A stretch of DNA of 64,000 nucleotides from Defluviitaleaceae bacterium (GTDB taxonomy: Bacteria > Bacillota > Clostridia > Lachnospirales > WQUN01): positions 1 through 64,000 of the forward strand of contig WRAN01000001.1 of assembly GCA_009780185.1 (NCBI GenBank). The letters run 5' to 3'. A program made the translations under genes and the position numbers. Below are positions 44,401-51,098 of the stretch, in pieces (the first letter of the stretch is position 1; every line of letters begins with the position of its first letter). The notes under the pieces are model-generated. The model did no database searches, had not been told where the DNA came from, and saw nothing but the letters and a program-made list of their open reading frames with translations.

Positions 44401-45274
44401 GGCTGGCGCACCAGCGACATTTGCGTACAGCAATATCATCCTGAGCGGCGTAAACAATTTTAGTGCCAACAATGCCGTAACCATTGAGATACCACCCCAA
44501 AATGCTGCTGAGGCAATTGCCAATAGCCTTTTTGGTACCACCAGCCAAGGTGCTGAGGTTACGCCACGACATCCGCTAAACAATGCAGATATCAACTTCA
44601 TGCATAGACCGGAAGGGACATTCTACTTCTTCTCAACTGACCAAAGGGTATTCCGTGATGTTGACCCATATATCCACCGATTGGCAGGTACGCAGTTTAT
44701 ACTATTCCGCACAATCTCTCCTCATGTGACGGATGCCATGTTCAATGCTGACCCTGACGGCAGATTAGTTAGGTTTGACGCAAACGGTGAAGCATTAAGT
44801 GCCCTGTGGATGGAGATACCGTTCTCATGTGATAACTACACCGCTATTAGCGCAAATAGCCCGATTTCATTTGACTTTGACGCAAGATTTACTTACCAGC
44901 TGGTGCAGGTCATGTCACTACCTGGCTTCCAGATTCCAATGGGGCAATGGCAAATTACCTATAATTCAAACGCGGCTGCAGGCTCGAACCCTTTTAATGT
45001 AACTGTATTTGGAGGTCATACATCTCCAGGCCTTGCTTCTACAGATTCCAGATTCCCGCTTGGAACTAATCATCCTCTTCCTCCAGAACACAATATCTGG
45101 TATTTTGGCAACTGGCCAGACTTTGAGTTGCCACTATCTGGCGGCACAGGAATGTCATTATTTATTATTTCCGGCAGTGTGATTACAGCAATGGCAGTAG
45201 CAGCATTAGTTCTCATAGTAAAGAAAAACCTTGGGACTCAGTCCCAAACCCTGCAAACTTTTAAAAAAGTTTGA
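38492..45274 (+). CDS. Giant right-handed beta-helix surface protein with LPxSG sorting signal
   Basis: 2260 residues. Residues 29-50 are a membrane-spanning signal segment (VLLMLTSLFVVVGIAIFAY); 51-150 are rich in Asp, Tyr, His and Glu; about 155-2000 are dozens of degenerate 20-45-residue repeats of the type GGGVYIxGGxFTMxGGSIxxNTAxxGGGV, as in Pmp-like parallel beta-helix adhesins. Residues about 2000-2210 form a separate non-repetitive domain. The C terminus has LPLSGG at 2213, a hydrophobic stretch (ISGSVITAMAVAALVLIV) and KK, a sortase signal with Ser for Thr. The last ~14 codons lie in a repeat element. GGAAGGAG overlaps the DUF3021 end. Likely an adhesin or glycan-binding protein. Near-duplicate internal blocks occur around 40900-41215. 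No sortase gene is nearby. Confidence 0.85.
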   Translation: MNYKDRGPKKANYRARGPVKSSNVNNKVMVRVLLMLTSLFVVVGIAIFAYDNDSDPYGFIDDNGPVYTYINEYNYEDENNGDQDNHYHDEGYLGQAPEYEDGSFYAHESYSRDDHTYYDLPYNADEEYDYHGGYIGYAPSYIGIQPSQIVGTVTPYANNPVTTHDGLVAAIAAAPANAAADEFFLIEIGHNLATPAFQGFHLTAGITIGTPAGRSGLNIILTTYGTNVAPGDNSAFGTGATALELRQNSGARHFTLTNGARLMLVNIAIDGRTSTGTRPSGTGTHGGIVVNNGTLVMQTNSTIANNRSSTDGGGVHVDGASARFYMFAGTIGGAHSSPTHADDGHGNTIRHPASVTYVINQGAAAAAANTWVTNVGPMLIDRNHATRAGGGVAVSGGGTFIMNDGMIIGNSGRGNIGGTGVWTSAWSAGGVAVIGTNSSVHMHGGYIRGNWSGQNAGGVLVRNSSLSGNVANGPSFHLHGGSIEYNRSSRADTGGTGGGGGVTLSHGAHFYMHGGFIRNNFAVTTGGGVRMRDGSTMTMTGGSIIENNGGGGATTTSFSGGGGIFMESLARGTGDTITLYMYGGRISYNTSRDTRTGTATIGGQAVPVAGGGGIFLRGGDLYFRGPNPKYIEGNTSGTHGGGIIWVQTGFMHVQDNTGLVSISGNHAGYTYNIGAVSAASPGMQLGRDGGGVYVQGHGFLGVNFTIDNNSATGDGGGIYTRSHVTLDGGSVNGNLAGGMFAGVRTNGTARPGQAITPIVGLGGGIQIDGAGSFTATGNATDLVTLDGNSAGLNGGGVNIGGAGAVSFTRTSISDNTVRSATGNGGGINITGAGAITATDSYVDGNDTGQHGGGINAGGTGTVTITRTSISDNIIRNTGDGSGIRNMGAVMTATDSQINENIGAQRGGGVFIAGGTLTINDTTVDGNDAALSGGGVYMGSSNATFTMNGIDSSISGNTAYGDHLTQGGGGVFIEGATGGNAAANVLSPTFVMNNGVIYNNTAIRGGGVFIRGAHRTAGAGLSFGGTFTMNNGYIRGNRAIGGTGANPGGDGGGVFMDGAIRENAGPAQTTGIAHGSRFNMYNGVIENNTAVRNGGGVFLDRGQGAPSTSLGANWARGSEFVMNYGSIRGNTAGYGAGNYGDGGGVFIHGSTLYTNHQINVDSVSRFNLNGGNIHNNTATNGGGVFIQGGRREGTATTHNTGTFEALGGRLTIAGGHVHGNTATQNGGGVFLGGGHRVGSGNGGYANGGAFHMTSGSINNNNAVNGGGIYAGGALDESSGDRIARSADFNVMGGSIVGNTAQEKGGGVYLSGNTLPANTTQSPLAPRFNLNFGGPGTIAHNTANKGGGVYVGGGYRTNDGTLGAGGVIHGAELVISGTGVIGPGNHAYEYGGGVYVAGGVRDGGAGGGATGGILRFGGSGMVQGNTSDGHGGGVALRPGRDIGTGIGIAHSHPGALLSMRGGHILGNIAEYDGGGLWIPNIDNIYTVVPFVSDVVYTTPLVTQPNDIRNNRRLTGANISDNTATNGYGGGIWLGRGLDLYLNGCNVVSNTAGRYGGSVFLHAGIIGGHGANTLTMLGGYLSGSAMRGGGVYIQGGMGDVPGAIFNMNNNAAIPAAGGAPAIAAGSPTIGNPAGSTLARGTASINGGGVYIQGGNNATNAGRFNMHSGAIGAVYPDGTNRGNIALQDGGGLFIGPARSLGAQAAVFNTPGTTARSFVGNDAGQRGGGIFISDDINLILHANTIINNNRARYGGGAWVSPDASMTLQTGGTSSINFNRAYYGGGVWVAPDAELTLETGIAVRGNTALNDGGGVFVAGGQAATSDGGTFTMTGGIIGGAAQNEANTAQRGGGVFVERGSAANHGQAMLTNGEIRGNRAVYGGGVYVDGGAFTMVGGTIHHNIAGNNDDITNIIIGDGGGVWIANHGYLYASNVNFNNNRAIGTIVDDLPVGGMGGAIFTMRHEYRDPMTRVTPDWAGAPATFAYSNIILSGVNNFSANNAVTIEIPPQNAAEAIANSLFGTTSQGAEVTPRHPLNNADINFMHRPEGTFYFFSTDQRVFRDVDPYIHRLAGTQFILFRTISPHVTDAMFNADPDGRLVRFDANGEALSALWMEIPFSCDNYTAISANSPISFDFDARFTYQLVQVMSLPGFQIPMGQWQITYNSNAAAGSNPFNVTVFGGHTSPGLASTDSRFPLGTNHPLPPEHNIWYFGNWPDFELPLSGGTGMSLFIISGSVITAMAVAALVLIVKKNLGTQSQTLQTFKKV

Positions 45275-45391
45275 TCAAAACTTTGATATAAAACCCAAAA
45301 ATCGCCGCTTTCGCGGCGATTTTAATGTTAAAGTTTTTGCCTCGCTTTTTACAAAAAGCGAGCAGAGGTTTGGAGACAGAGTTTCCAAGGT
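45228..45391. repeat. Double structured repeat between adhesin and spo0A (bidirectional terminator)
   Basis: ACCTTGG at 45228-45234 is mirrored by CCAAGGT at 45385-45391. From each end come a GGGACT/AGTCCC-type hairpin, a CTTTTTnAAAAAG-type hairpin and then the shared central hairpin ATCGCCGC/GCGGCGAT (about 45301-45320). The right half is about 95 per cent the same as the element at 47589-47688 in reverse orientation. The left end lies inside the last codons of the adhesin and the right end abuts the spo0A stop. The central hairpin with flanking A and T runs can terminate both genes. Confidence 0.75.
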
Positions 45392-45392
45392 A

Positions 45393-46184
45393 TTAACTGG
45401 CTTTAAGTTCTAACCTAAGCCTATCCGCAATAAGAGCAATAAACTCACTATTAGTAGGTTTACCTTTATGATTATTTATCGTATATCCAAAGAGGCTGTC
45501 TATCACATCTACTTTTCCCCTACTCCATGCCACTTCTATTGCATGGCGGATGGCTCTCTCTACCCTGCTGGCAGTGGTATTGCATTTTTTGGCAATTGTT
45601 GGGTATAATTCCTTTGTAATATAATTGAGTACATCCAAGTCATCTACCGCCATCATTATGGCTTCCCGCATATAATGATAGCCCCTGATATGAGCCGGGA
45701 CACCTATTTCATGCAATATTCCTGTGATCTTTGTTTCAAGGCTAAGAGAACGATTTTTCACATTTCTGGCGTCGATGGTTTGGTGTACTGGGTTTCTTAG
45801 CTGCTCTTTTAATTGGCGAATCCGGGATACTAGAGCCTCTAGGTCAAAAGGCTTGGCTATATAGTATTCTGCTCCTAACTCTATAGCTTTTTGGGTAATC
45901 TTATCCTGAGTTATAGCTGAGAGGATAATGCAAATGGGGGCATATCCCTGGGACTCTCCCAGATTCAGTTTTTCCAATACTCCTAGCCCATCAAGTTTTG
46001 GCATTACACCGTCAATTATTGCTACGTCGGGTTTTAACTCCTGGATTTTCTGATAGGCCTCCAGCCCATCATAGGCTACCCCCACAATTTCTAAATCGCT
46101 GTACTTCTCCAGGTAATTAGTGATTACATCACAAAATTCCTTGTTGTCGTCCGCCATAAGCACGGAAATCCTTTTCTCGGCCAT
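45393..46184 (-). CDS. spo0A: Sporulation master regulator Spo0A
   Basis: 263 residues from ATG 46184, with GAGGAG upstream. The receiver domain has MADDNKEF (acid pocket 12-13), phospho-acceptor Asp58 in IIDGVMP and the conserved Lys in AKPFD. The C-terminal effector domain carries the family-specific segments [21 protein letters not shown] and [19 protein letters not shown], which contact 0A boxes and sigma factors. This identifies an endospore-forming lineage, though not that this strain sporulates. The usual upstream neighbour spoIVB is not here; an S41 protease is divergent instead. Confidence 0.96.
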   Translation of the reverse strand: MAEKRISVLMADDNKEFCDVITNYLEKYSDLEIVGVAYDGLEAYQKIQELKPDVAIIDGVMPKLDGLGVLEKLNLGESQGYAPICIILSAITQDKITQKAIELGAEYYIAKPFDLEALVSRIRQLKEQLRNPVHQTIDARNVKNRSLSLETKITGILHEIGVPAHIRGYHYMREAIMMAVDDLDVLNYITKELYPTIAKKCNTTASRVERAIRHAIEVAWSRGKVDVIDSLFGYTINNHKGKPTNSEFIALIADRLRLELKAS

Positions 46185-46393
46185 GCTTCTCCTCCTCAAG
46201 TAAAGTAATGTTAGGCATGTAAATGTAAATCCTTGCCATATCAGTATTATATATGGTAATTAATGTAAATGCAAGCATAACCCTATTACATAGACTGGCA
46301 TAATTTTACATTATATTTTCTTGCTATATTCTGAGATATATGTACATATATATATGAAGAAGCAATTCCACAATGGGGTTATTGGAGGAGATT

Positions 46394-47578
46394 ATGGATA
46401 ACAAAACATCATTTGCAATAGGTTTGGCTACAGGTATCATATTAATGATAGTTACTGTTTTTGGATATAACACATACCAGCACTATGTACGCTGGGGTGG
46501 ACAGATGGACCCCAACAGTAAAGTAATGGAAATTTATGAGTTATTAAACGAAGTATCCATGTTTCCTTTTGAAAAGCAAGAGCTGATGGATAATATGTAC
46601 AGAGGTTTTTTGGATGGCGTTGGCGATCCATATACCCAATATTTTGACCGCCAGGCGCTACAAGCCTTCCGTGAACGGGTTGAGGGTGAATTTGTAGGCA
46701 TAGGGGTATTGGTGCTTGAGGACTCTGAAACTATGACCCTAATCATAGCTCAGCCCTTTAGTGGCTCGCCCGCCGCGGAAGCTGGACTTCTTCCTGGAGA
46801 TAAAATTATTGGCGTTGACGGTATACCTGCCGTTGGGCGCCCAACTGCTGATGTAATGAGTGCTATCAGGGGGCCGGAAGGCACAATTGTAACTCTTTCT
46901 ATTTTTAGGCCATATGAGAACAAGGAATTCGACGTAACAATAACCAGAGCAAGGATAATCGTACCTTCTGTATTTCATGAAATGATGCCCGACCAAACCG
47001 GATACATACGTATCGAGGGCTTTGACGAGGCCACCAGAGACCAGTTTAGCGCTGCTATGGCCGAGTTACAGGCCAAAGGTATGACGGGGTTGGTGCTAGA
47101 CTTACGCAATAATCCTGGCGGTAATCTTCATGTTGTAACCCATATCGCCAATTACTTTCTGCCTGAAGGTGTTGTATCGTATACCATTGATGCCAGTGGG
47201 CGCAGACAGGACTTCAACTCCGATGCCGAGTATCTTGGCCTCCCCTTGGTTGTGCTAATAAATGGCCGAAGCGCCAGTGCCAGCGAGCTTTTAAGCGGAG
47301 CAATTCAAGATACACAGATGGGTGTATTGATTGGAGAGCAGACCTTTGGCAAAGGAATTGTACAGCATCTAAGAACCCTATCTGATGGCAGTGCTATTAA
47401 GGTCACTGTAGCCAAGTATTTCACCCCCAACGGAACATCCATACATGGGGTTGGGGTTGCGCCTGATATTTTGATTGAAATGGATGAGACCCTCAGCCGC
47501 CAGATAGGGCAACTGGATATTTACGAAGATATTCAGCTCCAGAAGGCTCTGCAAGTGGTACAAGAAATAACTCCCTAG
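46394..47578 (+). CDS. S41-family C-terminal processing protease
   Basis: 394 residues from ATG 46394, preceded by GGAGGAGA. One N-terminal membrane segment (FAIGLATGIILMIVTVFGY), then a helical region, a PDZ domain at about 95-170 (GIGVLVLED, AGLLPGDKIIGVDG) and the S41 catalytic domain. The serine lies in NGRSASASELLSG (about 290-295) and the lysine in GEQTFGKGIVQ (about 318), the Ser-Lys dyad of CtpA/CtpB. Exported proteases of this class trim proteins at the membrane; CtpB-type ones activate sigma-K during sporulation. Divergence from spo0A makes a sporulation role possible but unproven. Confidence 0.92.
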   Translation: MDNKTSFAIGLATGIILMIVTVFGYNTYQHYVRWGGQMDPNSKVMEIYELLNEVSMFPFEKQELMDNMYRGFLDGVGDPYTQYFDRQALQAFRERVEGEFVGIGVLVLEDSETMTLIIAQPFSGSPAAEAGLLPGDKIIGVDGIPAVGRPTADVMSAIRGPEGTIVTLSIFRPYENKEFDVTITRARIIVPSVFHEMMPDQTGYIRIEGFDEATRDQFSAAMAELQAKGMTGLVLDLRNNPGGNLHVVTHIANYFLPEGVVSYTIDASGRRQDFNSDAEYLGLPLVVLINGRSASASELLSGAIQDTQMGVLIGEQTFGKGIVQHLRTLSDGSAIKVTVAKYFTPNGTSIHGVGVAPDILIEMDETLSRQIGQLDIYEDIQLQKALQVVQEITP

Positions 47579-47588
47579 ATAATAAAAA

Positions 47589-47688
47589 ACCTTGGAGACT
47601 CCGTCTCCAAACCTCTGCTCGCTTTTTGAAAAAAGCGAGGCAAAAACTTTAATATAAAAATCGCCGCGAAAGCGGCGATTTTTGGGTT
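47589..47688. repeat. Structured repeat element, single copy, with bidirectional terminator
   Basis: ACCTTGGAGACTCCGTCTCC opens the element, followed by CTCGCTTTTTGAAAAAAGCGAG and AAAAATCGCCGC/GCGGCGATTTTT (47656-47667 and 47672-47683, loop GAAA). Same family as 45228-45391. It separates the convergent S41 and metalloprotease-like genes and can terminate both. Confidence 0.75.
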
Positions 47689-47719
47689 TATGCCAAAGCT
47701 TATAGGGCACGGCTTTGAC

Positions 47720-48076
47720 TTAACTAGACAGCATTTTTCGGATATCAACCGCATCTTTAATTTCCAAAGAACGATCTCCTGCCAGATGCTCTATATGATG
47801 AGTAAGCTCATGATACAGCACTCCCTTTAGCTTTTCGCGGAAGTTCTCTGGGTTTAGGTGTCCATGTATTGTCTGTAATGAACCGTAGTTAATCGTCACG
47901 TATCGGCCAAGCCCATGAGGTTGTACATGATACTGGCCTAGGATCATCAGACCATTTTCGTCGTACATTGTATCCGGTGTAAGCGCTACACCACAGTTAA
48001 GCTCTCTAAATATTCCTGGTGGAAGAGCATCAATTAACTGATTTAAGGCTTCTTGAGTTTCTTCAAACGTAAGCAT
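47720..48076 (-). CDS. Minimal zincin-like metallopeptidase
   Basis: 118 residues. HELTHHIEHLAGD at 89-101 is an HExxH zinc motif with a following acidic residue, placed near the C terminus as in the small MMP/zincin-like family (PF06262 group). The N-terminal helix LNQLIDALPPGIFRELN is also typical. No signal peptide, so cytosolic. Substrate unknown. ATATCCCCC upstream on the plus strand gives GGGGGATAT before the ATG. Not co-oriented with S41; 182 nt containing a tandem repeat lie upstream. Confidence 0.75.
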   Translation of the reverse strand: MLTFEETQEALNQLIDALPPGIFRELNCGVALTPDTMYDENGLMILGQYHVQPHGLGRYVTINYGSLQTIHGHLNPENFREKLKGVLYHELTHHIEHLAGDRSLEIKDAVDIRKMLSS

Positions 48077-48093
48077 ATATCCCCCTAATCAAT

Positions 48094-48275
48094 GAACAAA
48101 AATCGCAATGTTTCAATGCGTTTTTGTGAATGGTTTTTGCCGAAGGCAAAAAGATATCATACTAAAGAACAAAAATCGCAATGTTTCAATGCGCTTTTGT
48201 GAATGGTTTTTGCTGAAGGCAAAAAGATATCATACTAATGAACAAAAATCGCAATGCCTCAATGCGTTTTTGCTG
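48094..48275. repeat. 73-bp tandem repeat, about 2.5 copies
   Basis: Units start at 48094, 48167 and 48240 (third partial). Units 1 and 2 differ at 3 of 73 positions. Each holds two hairpins: CAAAAATCGCA with TGCGTTTTTG, and TTTTTGCC/GGCAAAAA. The third copy runs into the 3' end of the XRE gene and supplies its last codons and stop. The first hairpin matches the core of the 19319-19422 element. Uniform 73-bp units without unique spacers exclude CRISPR. Confidence 0.85.
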
Positions 48276-49224
48276 CTATACTAATATCTACTCCGGTATC
48301 GTTTAGTACATTATCTCTTACATAATCCCTGTTCCAATGAGACCTGAGCACATCATAAGTATAATACACTTTTCGTGATAAGTTAATATACTCATCCTTC
48401 TTTCCCAATAAATACAATGATTTAGCTTGCCACCATGTTAATGACGCACAGAAGGCATATTCAAGGGTTTTACTACACATAATTATGCCTTCTTCACATA
48501 TTTCAATGGCCTCTTCCGGTCTGTTTGCTAGAACAAGTGCCATTGCTAAGCTTGTATAAATTGGTGCAGCCGACTTAATAAAGACACTTTCTTCTTTAAA
48601 AGTATTCTTTTGATTAGCCAGTAATCCTTTGGCGATGTTTATTGCAGCGTCATAATCTTTAGCTTCTTTATATATCATAGACAACAAATTAAGCATACGT
48701 CCACAACATTTGTTTAAATAATAATTTGGGATATTGTTTTCGTTGAAATTTGGAATTGATATCAGTAGAGCTTCTCTTGCAAGCCTGGAAGCAGTTTCGT
48801 CGTCTTTTATATTAAAGGCATATCTTGCTTTGAAATCCAAAAGGAGCTGCTTATTTAGAGCATGTGACACAAACTCAGTATTGCTTTCAAGCTGCTGTAT
48901 TAATTTTCCTATTTGATTGAATTTTTCATCTTTGTCAGATGTATTAATTTCGCGCAACACAACCCTGAGTGCTAAATGTAGCTCATCTAATATCTGTTCT
49001 ACTTTAATATCATCAGGTACCAGGAAATGGCTTATAAACTCCCTTGTGTCAAATCCCAGTCTCTCTAGAAGATACTCCAAGGTTTTTCTATGGGGGGCGG
49101 CTTTACCGCTTTCTATTTTGGATAGGGTTGAACGATCTATTATGGGGTACGCCAAATCCTCTTGGCTTATCCCTTTTTGTTTGCGGATTCTTTTTATTAG
49201 TTCTCCTACGTCATAGCTAGGCAT
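48259..49224 (-). CDS. XRE-family regulator with TPR domain (Rgg/PlcR-like layout)
   Basis: 321 residues from ATG 49224, with GGAGGAAA upstream. Helix-turn-helix at about 4-62: LIKRIRKQKGISQEDLAYPI and STLSKIESGKAAPHRKTLEYLLERLG. The remaining 250 residues are paired helices (SRLAREALLISIPNF, MLNLLSMIYKEAKDYDAAIN, EEAIEICEEGIIMCSKTLEY) as in regulators that bind small secreted peptides. No obvious peptide gene is next to it. The last residues (AAKTH) are encoded by the tandem repeat. Confidence 0.85.
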   Translation of the reverse strand: MPSYDVGELIKRIRKQKGISQEDLAYPIIDRSTLSKIESGKAAPHRKTLEYLLERLGFDTREFISHFLVPDDIKVEQILDELHLALRVVLREINTSDKDEKFNQIGKLIQQLESNTEFVSHALNKQLLLDFKARYAFNIKDDETASRLAREALLISIPNFNENNIPNYYLNKCCGRMLNLLSMIYKEAKDYDAAINIAKGLLANQKNTFKEESVFIKSAAPIYTSLAMALVLANRPEEAIEICEEGIIMCSKTLEYAFCASLTWWQAKSLYLLGKKDEYINLSRKVYYTYDVLRSHWNRDYVRDNVLNDTGVDISIAAKTH

Positions 49225-49242
49225 TGTTTCCTCCATGGTGAG

Positions 49243-49315
49243 TATAGCGAATCAAATGAAAAACAGCCCTTTCGGATATCGCCATCCGAAAGGGCTATTC
49301 ATTTATAAATACTAT
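49243..49315. repeat. TATAGCGAAT-family element containing a terminator for secG
   Basis: TATAGCGAATCAAATGAA begins the element, matching 19319 onward at 23 of 26 bases. Its core AGCCCTTTCGGAT (49265-49277) pairs perfectly with ATCCGAAAGGGCT (49284-49296). Read on the minus strand, the stem is followed by GTTTTTCATTT, a good terminator after secG. Confidence 0.75.
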
Positions 49316-49319
49316 ATTA

Positions 49320-49565
49320 CTAAACTAGGCAAAGAACAAGAGCAAGAGCCGCCAATACAACCGCACCTATCTTGGTCCACTTTTCTAATGAGCCTTCCAT
49401 TGAGCGGCCTTTGTTTTTATCCCAGTAGGTTTCTGCTACATTGCCCATACCTGCAATACTGCCTACGCCACCTGCGTCACGTTTTTTTTGTAGCAAAATA
49501 GCACTGATAAGAGCCAAGCAAGCCACCGCAAATACGATAGATAAAATGATAAAAGTCGTTGACAT
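49320..49565 (-). CDS. secG: Preprotein translocase subunit SecG
   Basis: 81 residues from ATG 49565, with AGGAGGA upstream; the longer frame from 49640 lacks a ribosome site. Two transmembrane helices (FIILSIVFAVACLALISAIL; KIGAVVLAALALVLCLV) joined by a loop with LLQKKRDAGGVGSIAGMGN, the usual SecG pattern (QxgkggGlg...). It assists SecYEG-driven export. rnr and smpB, frequent downstream partners, are absent. Confidence 0.9.
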   Translation of the reverse strand: MSTTFIILSIVFAVACLALISAILLQKKRDAGGVGSIAGMGNVAETYWDKNKGRSMEGSLEKWTKIGAVVLAALALVLCLV

Positions 49566-49677
49566 ATAAATCCTCCTAATAACATCCTTAGTAACCGAGA
49601 TATAATAATATCCAAAAGCCTTTACGTCAAGTGTTTTCACCTAAAAACCTTTGTCGTTATCATCAAAACTGTTTTCC

Positions 49678-51009
49678 TTATTTTTTGATTTTTGACACAA
49701 AATCAACCAGCACATCTTCCAGGTTTGGGTTACCTATCTCTTGTAGGCTGTAGTCTACTCTTGTATTAGGTTTGGATATTTTTATTACTCTGTTTAGGTC
49801 AATTGGTGTTGCAATTACCACTGCGTCACAGTCTGTGTTATCTATGGTTGCGGCTAAGTCCTTCATTTGCTCTTCGCCATAACCCATTGCCGGCAGCAGG
49901 TTTCCTATATTAGGGTAGATTTTAAATGTTTCGGCTAGTTTGCCTACTGCTGTCTTGCTTGGGTCTACCAGTTCCTTTGCGCCAAAACGGCGAGCCGCTA
50001 CCACTCCGGCACCTATTTTCATTTCGCCATGAGTAAGGGTTGGGCCATCTTCCACTACAAGTACGCGTTTGCCCCGGATCATGGATGGGTCTTCTACTGT
50101 TAGGGTTGAGGCGGCTTCTATTACTATGGCATTTGGGTTTACCTTATTAATGTTAGCCCTCACGGTTTGGATATCTTCAAAGTTGGCGCTATCAATTTTG
50201 TTTATTACCACTACATCTGCAATACGCAATGTTACTTCTCCCGGATAATAGCTTAACTCGTGACCTGGGCGGTGCGGGTCTACTACTGTCACCATCAAAT
50301 CAGGCTTGTAGAAGGGGAAGTCATTGTTGCCGCCGTCCCAAAGTATTACGTCGCAGCCATCTGGGTCGTTTTCCGCAGCGCGTACAATGGCTTCGTAGTC
50401 TACTCCTGCGTAGATTACATTACCTCTTACTATATGGGGCTCATATTCTTCCATTTCTTCTATAGTACATTGATGCTTTTTAAGGTCTTCTATTGTGGCG
50501 AAACGCTGCACTTTTTGTTCTTCCAAATCTCCATAGGGCATTGGGTGGCGTATGGCTATTACTTTTAGACCATGTTCCATAAGTACCTCCACTATGCGGC
50601 GGGAGGTTTGACTTTTGCCACAGCCGGTTCTTATTGCGCCTACCGCTATAACAGGCTTTGTGCTTTTAATCATCGTGTTTTTATATCCCATTAGGGAAAA
50701 GTCGGCTCCGGCAGCGTTGACACGGGCACTTAATGCCATCACATCTTGGTAGGAAATATCGCTATAGGAAAATACACATTCGTCAGCTTCTAGCTTTACG
50801 ATTAAAGATTCTAGCTCGTCTTGTACATAAATGGGGATGCCTTCCGGATATAACTCTCCAGCTAGGGCTGGTGGGTACTTACGTCCTGCTATATCTGGGA
50901 TTTGTGCCGCGGTGAAGGCTACTACCTGGTAGACTGGGTTGTTGCGAAAATAGGTGTTAAAGTTGTGGAAGTCCCTGCCTGCTGCTCCAATTATGATTAC
51001 CTTTTTCAT
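49678..51009 (-). CDS. Cyclic 2,3-diphosphoglycerate-synthetase-like GTPase
   Basis: 443 residues. N-terminal Rossmann part (KKVIIIGAAGRDFHNFNTYF), then a P-loop GAIRTGCGKSQ at 124-134, ILWDGGNNDFPF and VVINKID (a G4-like NKxD element), and a C-terminal ligand domain. This is the family named after archaeal cyclic 2,3-diphosphoglycerate synthetase; bacterial members are common in Clostridia and their substrate is uncertain, so the archaeal reaction should not be assumed. Ribosome site AAGGAGG before the ATG. A single gene. Confidence 0.8.
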   Translation of the reverse strand: MKKVIIIGAAGRDFHNFNTYFRNNPVYQVVAFTAAQIPDIAGRKYPPALAGELYPEGIPIYVQDELESLIVKLEADECVFSYSDISYQDVMALSARVNAAGADFSLMGYKNTMIKSTKPVIAVGAIRTGCGKSQTSRRIVEVLMEHGLKVIAIRHPMPYGDLEEQKVQRFATIEDLKKHQCTIEEMEEYEPHIVRGNVIYAGVDYEAIVRAAENDPDGCDVILWDGGNNDFPFYKPDLMVTVVDPHRPGHELSYYPGEVTLRIADVVVINKIDSANFEDIQTVRANINKVNPNAIVIEAASTLTVEDPSMIRGKRVLVVEDGPTLTHGEMKIGAGVVAARRFGAKELVDPSKTAVGKLAETFKIYPNIGNLLPAMGYGEEQMKDLAATIDNTDCDAVVIATPIDLNRVIKISKPNTRVDYSLQEIGNPNLEDVLVDFVSKIKK

Positions 51010-51043
51010 TTGTTGCCTCCTTGGGATTTTTTCGGGGATTAAA

Positions 51044-51057
51044 GCGAATTAATTCGC
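51044..51057. repeat. 14-bp palindrome GCGAATTAATTCGC
   Basis: A perfect palindrome in the gap between two minus-strand genes. It equals the joined ends of the TATAGCGAATTA element family and could be a remnant of such an element. Confidence 0.5.
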
Positions 51058-51098
51058 CATATTATGCGCCTATATTGTTAGATTTTCAAGAGTTTTGC

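Noticed and set aside
38667-44601. Many long antisense frames opposite the giant beta-helix gene
   Set aside because: They follow from the repetitive Gly/Asn codons (GGC, AAT) of the plus-strand gene, have no ribosome sites and give low-complexity Pro/Ser/Ala products.
46200-46393. 0A boxes in the spo0A/S41 divergent region
   Set aside because: No TGTCGAA-like heptamer was seen, and no promoter with acceptable spacing could be assigned.
48094-48275. CRISPR array
   Set aside because: Whole 73-bp units repeat without unique spacers, and there are no cas genes.
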